Positions 1-8,200 of a stretch of 64,000 nucleotides of DNA are shown here, piece by piece (position 1 is the first letter of the stretch; each line of letters opens with the position of its first letter). The notes below the pieces were generated by a model that saw only the letters and a program-made list of their open reading frames with translations, made no database searches and was not told the DNA's origin. The DNA is from Roseovarius aestuariivivens (GTDB lineage Bacteria > Pseudomonadota > Alphaproteobacteria > Rhodobacterales > Rhodobacteraceae): positions 1 to 64,000 of the forward strand of contig NZ_SJEY01000003.1 in NCBI RefSeq assembly GCF_004761875.1. Reading direction: 5' to 3'. A program made the translations under genes and the position numbers.

Positions 1-1278
1 GTACTCGTCCGAGCCGGGCCCGCCGCTGTAAAGATCAAGCCCAGCCCCGCCATCAAGCCGGTCATCCCCGCCTCCGCCCACAAGCGTGTCGTTGCCGGCC
101 TGGCCCGCAAGGGCGTCGTTTCCGCCCTTGCCCTGCAGGCGGTTCGCCCCGGCATTCCCGGTGATGAGGTCGGCGCCGTCGCCCCCAATCGCATCCTCGA
201 TCAGGACACCATGCGCGATGGTAAAGCCGCCGCGAACACCCTCCACGTAAGACACGAAGCCGCCGCCGCCGACCTCCGGCGCCAGAGTCGCGGCCCGCAG
301 ATCCAACGTCGCGCCTGTAGACCCCTCATGCACCAGCCTGTCATGCCCGCCCGCGTCCCAGATCGCGGCAAATCCGGTGCCCGGCCCGTTGAGATCCGGC
401 AGCCTGTAGACATCGTTGCCCGCGCCCGTCGCCATGTTCGCCCCGTATTTCGCCTGTAGCACGGCGATGTCCAGCGCCATCGGGGTGGTCTCGTACCCGA
501 ACTCGTCGATCCACAGGTACTGTTCGCCGGTTGCCGGGTCGACAAACACGTAGTCGTCCGAAAAGGGCCCGGCCGGCCAGCCTTCGTTGTAGCCCATGAT
601 CGTGAAAACGCCCTGGTTGAGATCGCCCGCGCCATAGGAAAAGACCGGGGCCGTCACGCCCTCCAGGATCGTGGATGTGCCCCCATTGTCATGCGGATGG
701 GCCAGCCCGAGACCGTGACCGAACTCTTCCAGAAGCACGGCATACATGAAGCCGCCCGTGTTCAAGAGCGCGTTGCCGGTGTCGGGATCGGCCCAGGTCA
801 GGTAATTCACGTCAAACCCCATGAGGCCGGCATAGGGTTCCCCGGGCGGGATCATGAAGGCGATGGCGTTGTAAGCGCTGAGGTCGAAAACACCCAGCCG
901 GAAATCTGCGTTGGGACTGGCCGTCAGCGTGAAGGACAATTGGGTGACCGCCGCGAAACTGTCGAGCGCGGAGGCGATCTGTGCCGTCTCGAACGGGGTG
1001 AACCCCAGCGACGGCCCTAGCTCCGTCACCCCTTCCAGATAGGTTCCGTAGGGCGCAAGATAGACCGAAACCGTGGTGGAGGTCAGCGCGGCGCCCCAAT
1101 CGATCGCGAAAAGCGGCGAGTCGGGTGCCAACGCGCTCACTGTGCCCAGCGACGCCTGCACCGACGCGAAACCCGGCTGCCCGTCCACGGCCCGCAGTCC
1201 GGGCACGCGTGGCGGCAAAACCGGCAAGCTCGCCCGGTCACGAATGTAATCAGTCAGGGCAAACACGCTGCTGGTCAT
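1..1278 (-). CDS. RTX-type M10 metallopeptidase, C-terminus cut off by the window edge
   Basis: Predicted secreted serralysin-like zinc peptidase. The 426 visible codons start at the ATG at 1276-1278 and run off position 1. A zinc-site region reads EEFGHGLGLAHPHD, followed by a Met-turn-like TIMGYNEG and then glycine/aspartate-rich calcium-binding repeats (GGxGxD type, for example GNDTLVGGGGDD near the edge). Such repeats usually sit before a C-terminal type I secretion signal, which agrees with the lack of an N-terminal signal peptide. Odd point: the family motif HExxHxxGxxH begins with Glu (codon 727-729) instead of the first zinc-ligand His, while the catalytic Glu, second His, Gly and third His remain. 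It may be a weakened enzyme or a subfamily variant. An FNR-like palindrome lies about 110 bases upstream. Confidence 0.85.
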   Translation of the reverse strand, partial: MTSSVFALTDYIRDRASLPVLPPRVPGLRAVDGQPGFASVQASLGTVSALAPDSPLFAIDWGAALTSTTVSVYLAPYGTYLEGVTELGPSLGFTPFETAQIASALDSFAAVTQLSFTLTASPNADFRLGVFDLSAYNAIAFMIPPGEPYAGLMGFDVNYLTWADPDTGNALLNTGGFMYAVLLEEFGHGLGLAHPHDNGGTSTILEGVTAPVFSYGAGDLNQGVFTIMGYNEGWPAGPFSDDYVFVDPATGEQYLWIDEFGYETTPMALDIAVLQAKYGANMATGAGNDVYRLPDLNGPGTGFAAIWDAGGHDRLVHEGSTGATLDLRAATLAPEVGGGGFVSYVEGVRGGFTIAHGVLIEDAIGGDGADLITGNAGANRLQGKGGNDALAGQAGNDTLVGGGGDDRLDGGAGLDLYSGGPGSDEY

Positions 1279-1384
1279 CACGACACCCTTATTCCCGGAT
1301 CGCCCGGCCCCGTCGCGCGTCTCTCCCCGCATATCGCCACCAGGCAGGAAAACATGCCCAACGTTTGCAGGGCGGCCACGGCTT

Positions 1385-1406
1385 CACCTTGATCCGGATC
1401 AAGGTG
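1385..1406. promoter_or_regulatory. Perfect palindrome with an FNR/FnrL-type box
   Basis: An 11-base arm CACCTTGATCC is followed directly by its exact reverse complement. The centre is TTGAT-CCGG-ATCAA (1389-1402), which fits the FNR/Anr consensus TTGAT-N4-ATCAA. It is about 110 bases upstream of the RTX peptidase start, so oxygen-responsive control of that gene by an FnrL-type regulator is the simplest inference. Confidence 0.6.
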
Positions 1407-1495
1407 TCACGACAGCCGTTGCGGGAACGCGCCACGAAAGCCCGACGGCCCGGAAGACCGAAGCGTTAAATGAATAAGACATGAAAGAAGGGGTA

Positions 1496-1513
1496 TGGCG
1501 GAGGGGACGGGAC
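1496..1513 (-). other. tRNA-3'-end-like fragment, possible island attachment remnant
   Basis: On the minus strand this reads GTCCCGTCCCCTCCGCCA, which looks like the last bases of a tRNA acceptor arm with encoded CCA. The tRNA-Ser at 37384-37473 ends GTCTCTCCGCCA in the same orientation. The match is imperfect outside the final CTCCGCCA, so this is only a suggestion of a decayed attachment site at the left end of the island. The rest of the 350-base gap 1279-1628 shows only the palindrome at 1385-1406. Confidence 0.25.
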
Positions 1514-1628
1514 TAGGATCCAACGTTCTCCACAGACAGGCCGTGTCAATGTTTATCAGACACGAATAGGTTGCGGCCACTTGGAGTAGTCGTAATTCTG
1601 GGGGCGACCAATTCGGAGGCCTATTCCG

Positions 1629-2384
1629 GTGATCTTGGGAACGGCGAAGCAACATTTCGACGAAGACATTCAGCGCGCAAGAGACATTCAAGCCCATGCC
1701 TCTGGCCTGCAGGGTGGCCGTCTGAAGGATGACCTCCTCAGGTCTGCATGGATGGTTGGAGTCGGAGCTAGCGACGCTTTCTTTTGCGATGCTTACGCAG
1801 ACCTGATCACGCGCACGCTCAGGGCAAAGGAACGTCAGCCATCTGGAAACCTTCAGGACAAACTGAACAATCTAAAAGTACCGGTGGTTGCAGTACTCAA
1901 TTCCAGCAGCGGTTGGCGCTGGAGGATGGCAGCGCGAGAGATGATCGAGAAGGAGAGCGTTCTATCAATCCAGCAGATAAAAGATCTGCTCAACATATTC
2001 TGCCGTGAACACCATAAACTGCTCACTCAAGAGAGCGTCGAAAGCTGGATACTGCATGCCGACACGAAGCAAAGGCACTTTGGGATCAGCAAGCAAGCAT
2101 ATCAACAGACGCCAGCGGGAGGAAAAGCGAAGTTAAAAAAGAATGCCCTAGAGAAATTTGGACGGCGAATGCAGTCCGTTTTTCAAAGACGACACGACTG
2201 TATCCACAATTGTGATCGTCCAAAATCTGCAGTTCAGCCCATTTCAGCGGACGCGGCGCAAAAGGCACTCGAGGACGTTTCTTTTCTTGTGAATCGTTGC
2301 ACTGATCATATGCGGGCGGAGTACACGCAATACTTAACGAGTAAAGGCTTCACTGGACAGACGAGAAACCACGTCGGTGCCTGA
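1629..2384 (+). CDS. HEPN-like (RiboL-PSP-HEPN type) protein
   Basis: 251 aa from a GTG start. The mostly helical protein carries RHDCIHN near residue 190, matching the R-x4-6-H motif of HEPN domains, whose Arg and His form the RNase site. The surrounding pattern (RRxD.IHNxDRP, then a helix with a conserved VNRC-type end) recalls the RiboL-PSP-HEPN group. Members are often RNA-cutting effectors in toxin-antitoxin or anti-phage loci. No cognate MNT-type nucleotidyltransferase antitoxin is visible beside it: the next gene is the broken glycosylase. Family assignment rests on this motif only, and function is inferred. Confidence 0.5.
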   Translation: MILGTAKQHFDEDIQRARDIQAHASGLQGGRLKDDLLRSAWMVGVGASDAFFCDAYADLITRTLRAKERQPSGNLQDKLNNLKVPVVAVLNSSSGWRWRMAAREMIEKESVLSIQQIKDLLNIFCREHHKLLTQESVESWILHADTKQRHFGISKQAYQQTPAGGKAKLKKNALEKFGRRMQSVFQRRHDCIHNCDRPKSAVQPISADAAQKALEDVSFLVNRCTDHMRAEYTQYLTSKGFTGQTRNHVGA

Positions 2385-2684
2385 ACCAGAAAGATGGAGT
2401 AAGCTTTCAATAGACCAGTGGCCGCGAGTTCTGATCTTTCTTAAAAGATTTAAACTGCGATCTGGCAAGAGTTGGACCGCGGTGAAGCACAAACTTAACC
2501 AACCTCGAAAATAGCCGGCATGGTCTCTGCCACATGCCGCCGTCATCCCCGATCTGGCATTCGAGCCCTCACAATAGGCGGGCGGTTACTTCATGCCCCC
2601 TTCAACGCGCGTGTCTCGCTGCCAGCGGATCAGGGAGTGCGCGCCTCTTGTCGATCAATGTCGACGACGGCAGTATGAAAAGAC
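2385..2684. other. Intergenic stretch with no recognisable feature
   Basis: About 300 bases between the HEPN gene and the glycosylase-like gene. I see no convincing ORF, hairpin with T-run or RNA gene. Confidence 0.5.
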
Positions 2685-3248
2685 ATGGACCTATTGGATA
2701 AATACTTTGCTCTAGGTCAGCGGCAGGGTTGGGATATGCCGACCATTGCGTCATACCATCATGGTCCATACCGGCTTGCCATCATCCTACAGGACCCAGA
2801 AAGCCCGCATACCGCAGGCAGCGGCGCCCAGACGACACGGCAGATCGGCATTCACAACCCGGACAATACTGCGCAGTTTCTTCGAAGCGAACTAAAGGCG
2901 CTAGGGCTAAATGACCATGAGGTTCTAATACTGAACGCGCTACCCGGGTTTGGCATGCGGAATAATCTGAAGAGCCTTCGCGCCGGTGCTAAACTCAACT
3001 CGAAGATAATTTCTCTTGCGAGTATCAGGAGTGTAGTCCTAGCCAGGGCCGTTGCACAGCGCGCGTTACACTTCATGGACTGACCTGCCGAAACCGCGAC
3101 TGCGTCAGCACCGCATCCAAGCGTTCGAGGTCTTAGCCGGACCCCGGACGGAAAGGAGGCGTTCCGAGCAGCGTTGCAAAGTGCGCTTGGAGCTGCTGGT
3201 TTCCTCCAGCCAAATCCACCGGCGTCATCGATGCAGAGGCGTTCCTAG
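2685..3248 (+). pseudogene. Uracil-DNA-glycosylase-superfamily-like gene interrupted by TGA
   Basis: The first 132 codons encode IILQDPES, then IGIHNPDNTAQFL and a beta-strand plus VLILNALPGFG, the pattern of uracil-DNA glycosylase-like proteins (a DP/EAP motif, NPD.TA, then WN..P). The frame is stopped by TGA at 3081-3083. In the same frame, without any shift, translation continues as APHPSVRGLSRTPDG and EAFRAALQSAL to TAG at 3246-3248. HPS followed by an Arg-rich loop is the DNA-intercalation motif expected near the C-terminus. A single nonsense change therefore explains the truncation. The ATG at 2685 is the first start after an in-frame TGA. The product, if made, would lack the HPS loop and probably be inactive. 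Inactivation is inferred; a sequencing error or readthrough is possible. Confidence 0.6.
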
Positions 3249-3318
3249 CCACGCATCCTTAGCTCATTCCAAATTAGGCGGCGTCCCGAGGAGCGTAGTC
3301 AGTCGGAAGAAGACGAAT

Positions 3319-5292
3319 TCAACCAACGTCGACAAAGTCTGGCATAGTTTCCGCCACGGAAAGCAACAGTTTCGACGCAGTGCTTTCCATATCTCGCAAC
3401 GTTATAAAAAGTGTGTCGATAGGCCTAGTCAGAGGGATCATCGTCCAGTTCCACGCTCGCGACCTTCCCCACCTTGCCGGGTCATCCAACTGGCCTTCCG
3501 GCGGTCCGAGCGCCATGAATTCTTGGTGTTTCAGCTCCCAGAACTCGTCGAGCCGGTCGAGTACGACGAACCACCCCTCAAGTCCGCGACAGGACTCGTA
3601 TTGGATAATCCGATGATCTCTGGTGGCCCGTGGAAAGTCGCGCCTTATCAAGTTGTCGGTCCCATCCCAGACGCCGAGCCCTCGTGACCGAAAGCTGTCA
3701 CCGAGCGCGCTCACCATCCTGTTCCCAGATTTGCGAACACTAGATGGGGGTACGCAGTAGAGGAAATCGACTGGCTCGTTACCGGCGCTCCGAGCGCGCT
3801 CACTGAGCGTATCGTGGACATCCAATAGTTCCTCAAGAGGGCTAGTCCGGATAATGACCCGTCCTCCCGCGGCCATCGTGCTCGGAATGACATGCCAATT
3901 TAGACCTGCACGCTCAGCAACCGCGTTCGCAAACGTTCCAAGGTTGGCCTTCATCCGAAGGCACTCGTCGAGAGAGCGATGACCTTCGAGGCTTCGCCCT
4001 TGCACGGAGGCTTTCCAGTTCGTCGCCCGACCACGCACCAATTGGGACATGCCATCGGCAATGGCGATGCGTTCGCCACCATAGAGCCTTGACACAAGGT
4101 CAGCCTCCGACTGGGGCCAATCCTGCGCCTCGTCTACCAAGATGGCGTCGTAGTCGAGCTGCTCCGGGTCCGCGCGCTTCGCGGACTGGATGTCCTCATC
4201 ACTGAGAGCGCCTTCGTCGAAAAACTTCAGGGCTTCTTGGCATCTGGTCTCGTATTGTTGGAATTCGAGATCCTCGTCGCCCTTGATACAGCCAAGGCGC
4301 GAAAGCCAGGCATAAGAGAACGACATAACGGTGCGAACGTCCACGCCACCATTGTCACTACTACTCGGGACGTTCATCAGGGCGAGCAAGCGCTGAATGT
4401 CCGCGGCAAGCGCATGATTGTAAGTCAGGATAAGGCTACGCTTCCCTTGTGCCTTGAAAGCCTCGTGCGCAGCCTGCGCGAGCAAGACAGTCTTTCCGGT
4501 TCCCCCCTCGCCCCGAAGATGGACACGCTCTTCACCGAGCAACACAGCCAATTGCCTTGCTTCCTCGGGCCGCGCCGCGATCCTATCCATTTTCCTTCGA
4601 TCGAGAGCAGAAGGCGTCACCGACTTGAAGATCCCGCATGCCAGAACCTGTTCGATTAGGTCGGGCTCCCCGGACGAAATTGCGTACTCTTTCCCGATTT
4701 TGCCAACCGTGTTCTCGGCAATCATGGCAACTAGCAACGAAGACGCATCGAAGTTCGAGGCCACGGTTGCCGCTTCAGGCATCACACGGCCGCGATCCTT
4801 GGGAAGCTCGTAGATCCCTTCAAGAGCGAGACACCTGTAAATCCAAGGTTCCTTACCAGTTACGTCTCTGAAGTAATTTAGCAGGGCGTATTTCTGCGCG
4901 TCGTTCTGGGCCGTCGCGCTTTTCCAGCCCTCCCGGTACTTGGCGTCCACGTTTGCGGCGCCGATGTCGAGCCCCGCTGCGTCCTGGTCCTTTACCTCTA
5001 CCGCAGCGACGAAAGAGCGAACACGTATCTTAGTCCCAGACACTCTTTTCCCGTCGTGATCGCGCAAGGCTGCCTTTGGCACGATGTACCGGCTACCACC
5101 AAGCCGCGCCGCGATGACGATGTCTATGTCGCTGACCTTGTAGTTCGAAAGTTTTCGATTCGCGGCGATCTTGACGTGATCCTCGCTGGCGGGAGTCGAC
5201 GCTATACCCGGCCAATAGGCCTCGAACGCCCTCGCGATCTTTTGTGCGGTCCTGAACTCGGCAGTTCCTTCCGCGCCGGTGACCTCGATCAT
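3319..5292 (-). CDS. Nuclease-SF1 (UvrD-like) helicase fusion protein, third gene of defence operon
   Basis: 657 aa. The N-terminal ~120 residues have a PD-(D/E)XK/NERD-like pattern: SDIDIVI (Asp55, Asp57) then VAAVEVKDQD (Glu99, Lys101). A superfamily 1 motor follows with Walker A GEGGTGKT at 261-268, Walker B VDEAQDW at 386-392, and a C-terminal RecA-like half (RGLEGWFVVLD, a motif V-VI region). Its ATG overlaps the stop of the upstream helicase gene by 4 nt (ATGA), so translation is probably coupled and the proteins likely act together. Presumed role: ATP-driven cutting or unwinding of invading DNA. It is not a protein of the classical Druantia sets that I can name with certainty. Confidence 0.7.
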   Translation of the reverse strand: MIEVTGAEGTAEFRTAQKIARAFEAYWPGIASTPASEDHVKIAANRKLSNYKVSDIDIVIAARLGGSRYIVPKAALRDHDGKRVSGTKIRVRSFVAAVEVKDQDAAGLDIGAANVDAKYREGWKSATAQNDAQKYALLNYFRDVTGKEPWIYRCLALEGIYELPKDRGRVMPEAATVASNFDASSLLVAMIAENTVGKIGKEYAISSGEPDLIEQVLACGIFKSVTPSALDRRKMDRIAARPEEARQLAVLLGEERVHLRGEGGTGKTVLLAQAAHEAFKAQGKRSLILTYNHALAADIQRLLALMNVPSSSDNGGVDVRTVMSFSYAWLSRLGCIKGDEDLEFQQYETRCQEALKFFDEGALSDEDIQSAKRADPEQLDYDAILVDEAQDWPQSEADLVSRLYGGERIAIADGMSQLVRGRATNWKASVQGRSLEGHRSLDECLRMKANLGTFANAVAERAGLNWHVIPSTMAAGGRVIIRTSPLEELLDVHDTLSERARSAGNEPVDFLYCVPPSSVRKSGNRMVSALGDSFRSRGLGVWDGTDNLIRRDFPRATRDHRIIQYESCRGLEGWFVVLDRLDEFWELKHQEFMALGPPEGQLDDPARWGRSRAWNWTMIPLTRPIDTLFITLRDMESTASKLLLSVAETMPDFVDVG

Positions 5293-8200
5293 CGGCGCAG
5301 CTCCAAGAAGTACTTCGCGGTTCGGTACGCGAAGTCCCGAACATCGACGAACTTCGCCTCGATACCCTTCGCCCTGAGCTCATCCCTCGCCTCTCGTTGA
5401 CGCGGCTGCCAAAGGCCCTCGCGTGTGTGCCAGAGAGGGTGCCCGAGCAAGAGTGCCTTCTTGCCGTTCACGATCGCGGTCAGCCCAGCGCCGTAGTCGA
5501 TTTCAACAGGCATTCCCGCGGTATCGGCAAATGCCTTGAAGGCAATTGCGATATCGTCTTCCGGCCCCTCCAACCAGCGTCCAAGCTGTAGTTCCTTTCC
5601 TAGGGCCAGATCGGAAAGGTCCAATGCCAATCGCCAATCTAGCATGCCGTGAATGAACCTATTAGAATAGCTCCTGAGACAATCTGGGCATGATCGATCG
5701 CAGTCGTGGCTGTGCGTTTCGTCTTCCCACTTGGGAGCGACGGTCGCCACGAAGTTCGAGAGCGCCCGTTCCATGTTCTTTGGCTTCGACGCCCAGCGCG
5801 AATAACCGGCACCGTTCTCGAGCTTGTCGGCAATGAACACCTGCTCCGTATCAATTTCGACCTCGCCAACGCGAATTCGCCATCGTTGCCGACCTGTACG
5901 GAACTCCTCTGGATCGATGTCTAACTCCGTCGCCAACGCCAACTTCGTGAGTTCCGAAAAGGAAGCGATCGCGGACGCCGCGGAAACCTGGCCAGTAACG
6001 TCGAGGACGCCCCAGTTTCCCACGCCCTTGGCACCCTCGAAGTAGTAACTGAGGACATCGGTCGTGAAGACCGCTCCGATCGCACCTCTCTCGACTTCTT
6101 CGCCCGCCTCGTTTCCAAATTTGAAGCCGTCCCGGTAAAGACCCTCGTGGCGAACCGTGACCTTGTTGAATTCTTCGTGCGTGAACTCGTAGAGCTCGCC
6201 CTCGTTGTCATTAACGAGCGCGACTTGGCCCTGTCCAATTGCGAGCTGCATGGGACCGCAAGCGTTCGAACCATCAAATTCTTGTTCAAACGCCCTGACG
6301 GGAGGCGGCAAAGCTGGTCCCCTTTGTCTTTGACCATCGTAGTCCCGGGCCTTCCAATGGGCCATGAAACCCCTTGGTTGAAATAGCGGGAACGGCTGCG
6401 ATGGGTTACCGCAGACCTTGCATGTGTCGTGATCCCCGTGAGCAATAACCCCGCAAGACTTCGCGGTGCACCTCGTGTAGGTCAGCGAAGCACCAAGTGG
6501 GTTTTCTTCGTTGATGATACCTGTATGTCCATCCCTTCGGCTCACGAACCCACAAGCAGTGAAAAGCCGCTTGTCCTTGGGTATTTCCGCGCCCGGCGCA
6601 AATGCCCAGACCGCGTGGTCAAGAGGCCGGTCACTGATCACTGTGTCTTCAGCGCGATTTCGCTTTACGTCCCAGAAAATGCTCCTGACCTGTGTTGGAA
6701 ACCCGAACATTGGCAAGATCCCGGCGACGGCAAGCCTATGACTGAGCTCTTCTTGGATAAACTGTGAACTCAGAACACACTCGCCGATTTGCTTGACTAG
6801 GTCTGATCTTACGTAGCTTTCTACGGCCTCGATGACCTCGGCACCATCCAGCGGGGCAAACGAGGTCAATCTGCCAACGACGTGCTTGACCTCGGCCGAC
6901 TGCTCTAACCACTCGGAAACCGGTTGATGGTATGAGGTAAACCACTCCGAAGATCTTCCAAAGGCACCGTGCGCGCTGTCGTTGTTGCGGGCCGGGGGGG
7001 TGGCCAAGGAAAGGAAGGCTCGGCGCAAGCATTCTGCGGCGGCAACCCTCTTTATGATTTCGGGCCGAGAAAGGTCTAGCTCCGGCTGAGGTGGAACGTC
7101 ACCCGTCATCCTTTCCGGATTGTTGAAATAGTAATCGTCGTGCGCTGCTCCCCTCGAGATGGTGACTGCGTAGGAAAAGGCCTGGCCGGCACGACCGGCG
7201 CGTCCGACACGTTGTTGGTAATTAAATCGTTGCGGCGGCATGTTGGCCATCATCACGAGCTTCAGCGATCCGATGTCGACACCGACTTCCATCGTCGTGG
7301 TCACGGAAAGCGCATCAAGCCCATGCGTGATCTCGTGCTCGCCCTCTACAAAGGCCTCGCCCTTGAATAGCCTTTGGCGCCGCCGCTGCTCGGACATCGG
7401 TTTCGTTTGACCAGTTAACTCCGACACGGCTAGGCGATGCGTGGGTTCACCGGCGACCCATGAATAATAGTCTTCCCCACCAGTTCCTATCTCCTCGAAT
7501 TCACGGGAATCGCAGTGCTGCGTCGTGCATACCTTTACTGGCAAGGACATCGTGACCTTTGCACAGGTCTTGCAGCGATACCTTTGCCTCTCTCCAGCCG
7601 GGACGAGATGCATAGGAAACGAGGAATGGTTCTGTGTCGTAAGGAGCCACTGCTCGCTCAGTGCACCTTTCTTCATCAAGAACTGCTTTATGGCGTCGGC
7701 GAGTTCTGCAGCATCCCTGTTCAAAAGCGGGCCAGCCTTGGACAGGTAGGCCTGCACTTGTTGAGGCGGCGTGGTTTGAGAACGCGTCTTGTGACCGGAG
7801 AACATCCGGGCTTGTCCCAGGATCCTGACGACGTTTGCCAAGATGCCCGTCGCAATATCGTCTGCCACTCCTAGCTCAGCACCGTTTGTGCCGGGAAGTT
7901 CGATAGTTGCCAAGCCCATGGATTCCAGATCACGCCCGGCCCTGTCGAAAAGCGAGTTTGCCATGAAGCCGGAAAGCCGCTGAACGAAATCGCGTCGACC
8001 ATCCGTCGCCGCATCTCCTTCGAGTGCTGGCCAATTTGCACCAGGCGGCGGATCAAAAAAGCGCCACCAAGGTGTACCGGTTCCATCACGCCGATCAGTT
8101 GCCATGCTGGCCTCGGTACCGGCCGGGTTCTGCCCCATCGAAACCAGTTCGTCGCGAAGACCGACAACCAAGGATGCCCAAGAGATCGAACCGATTTCGA

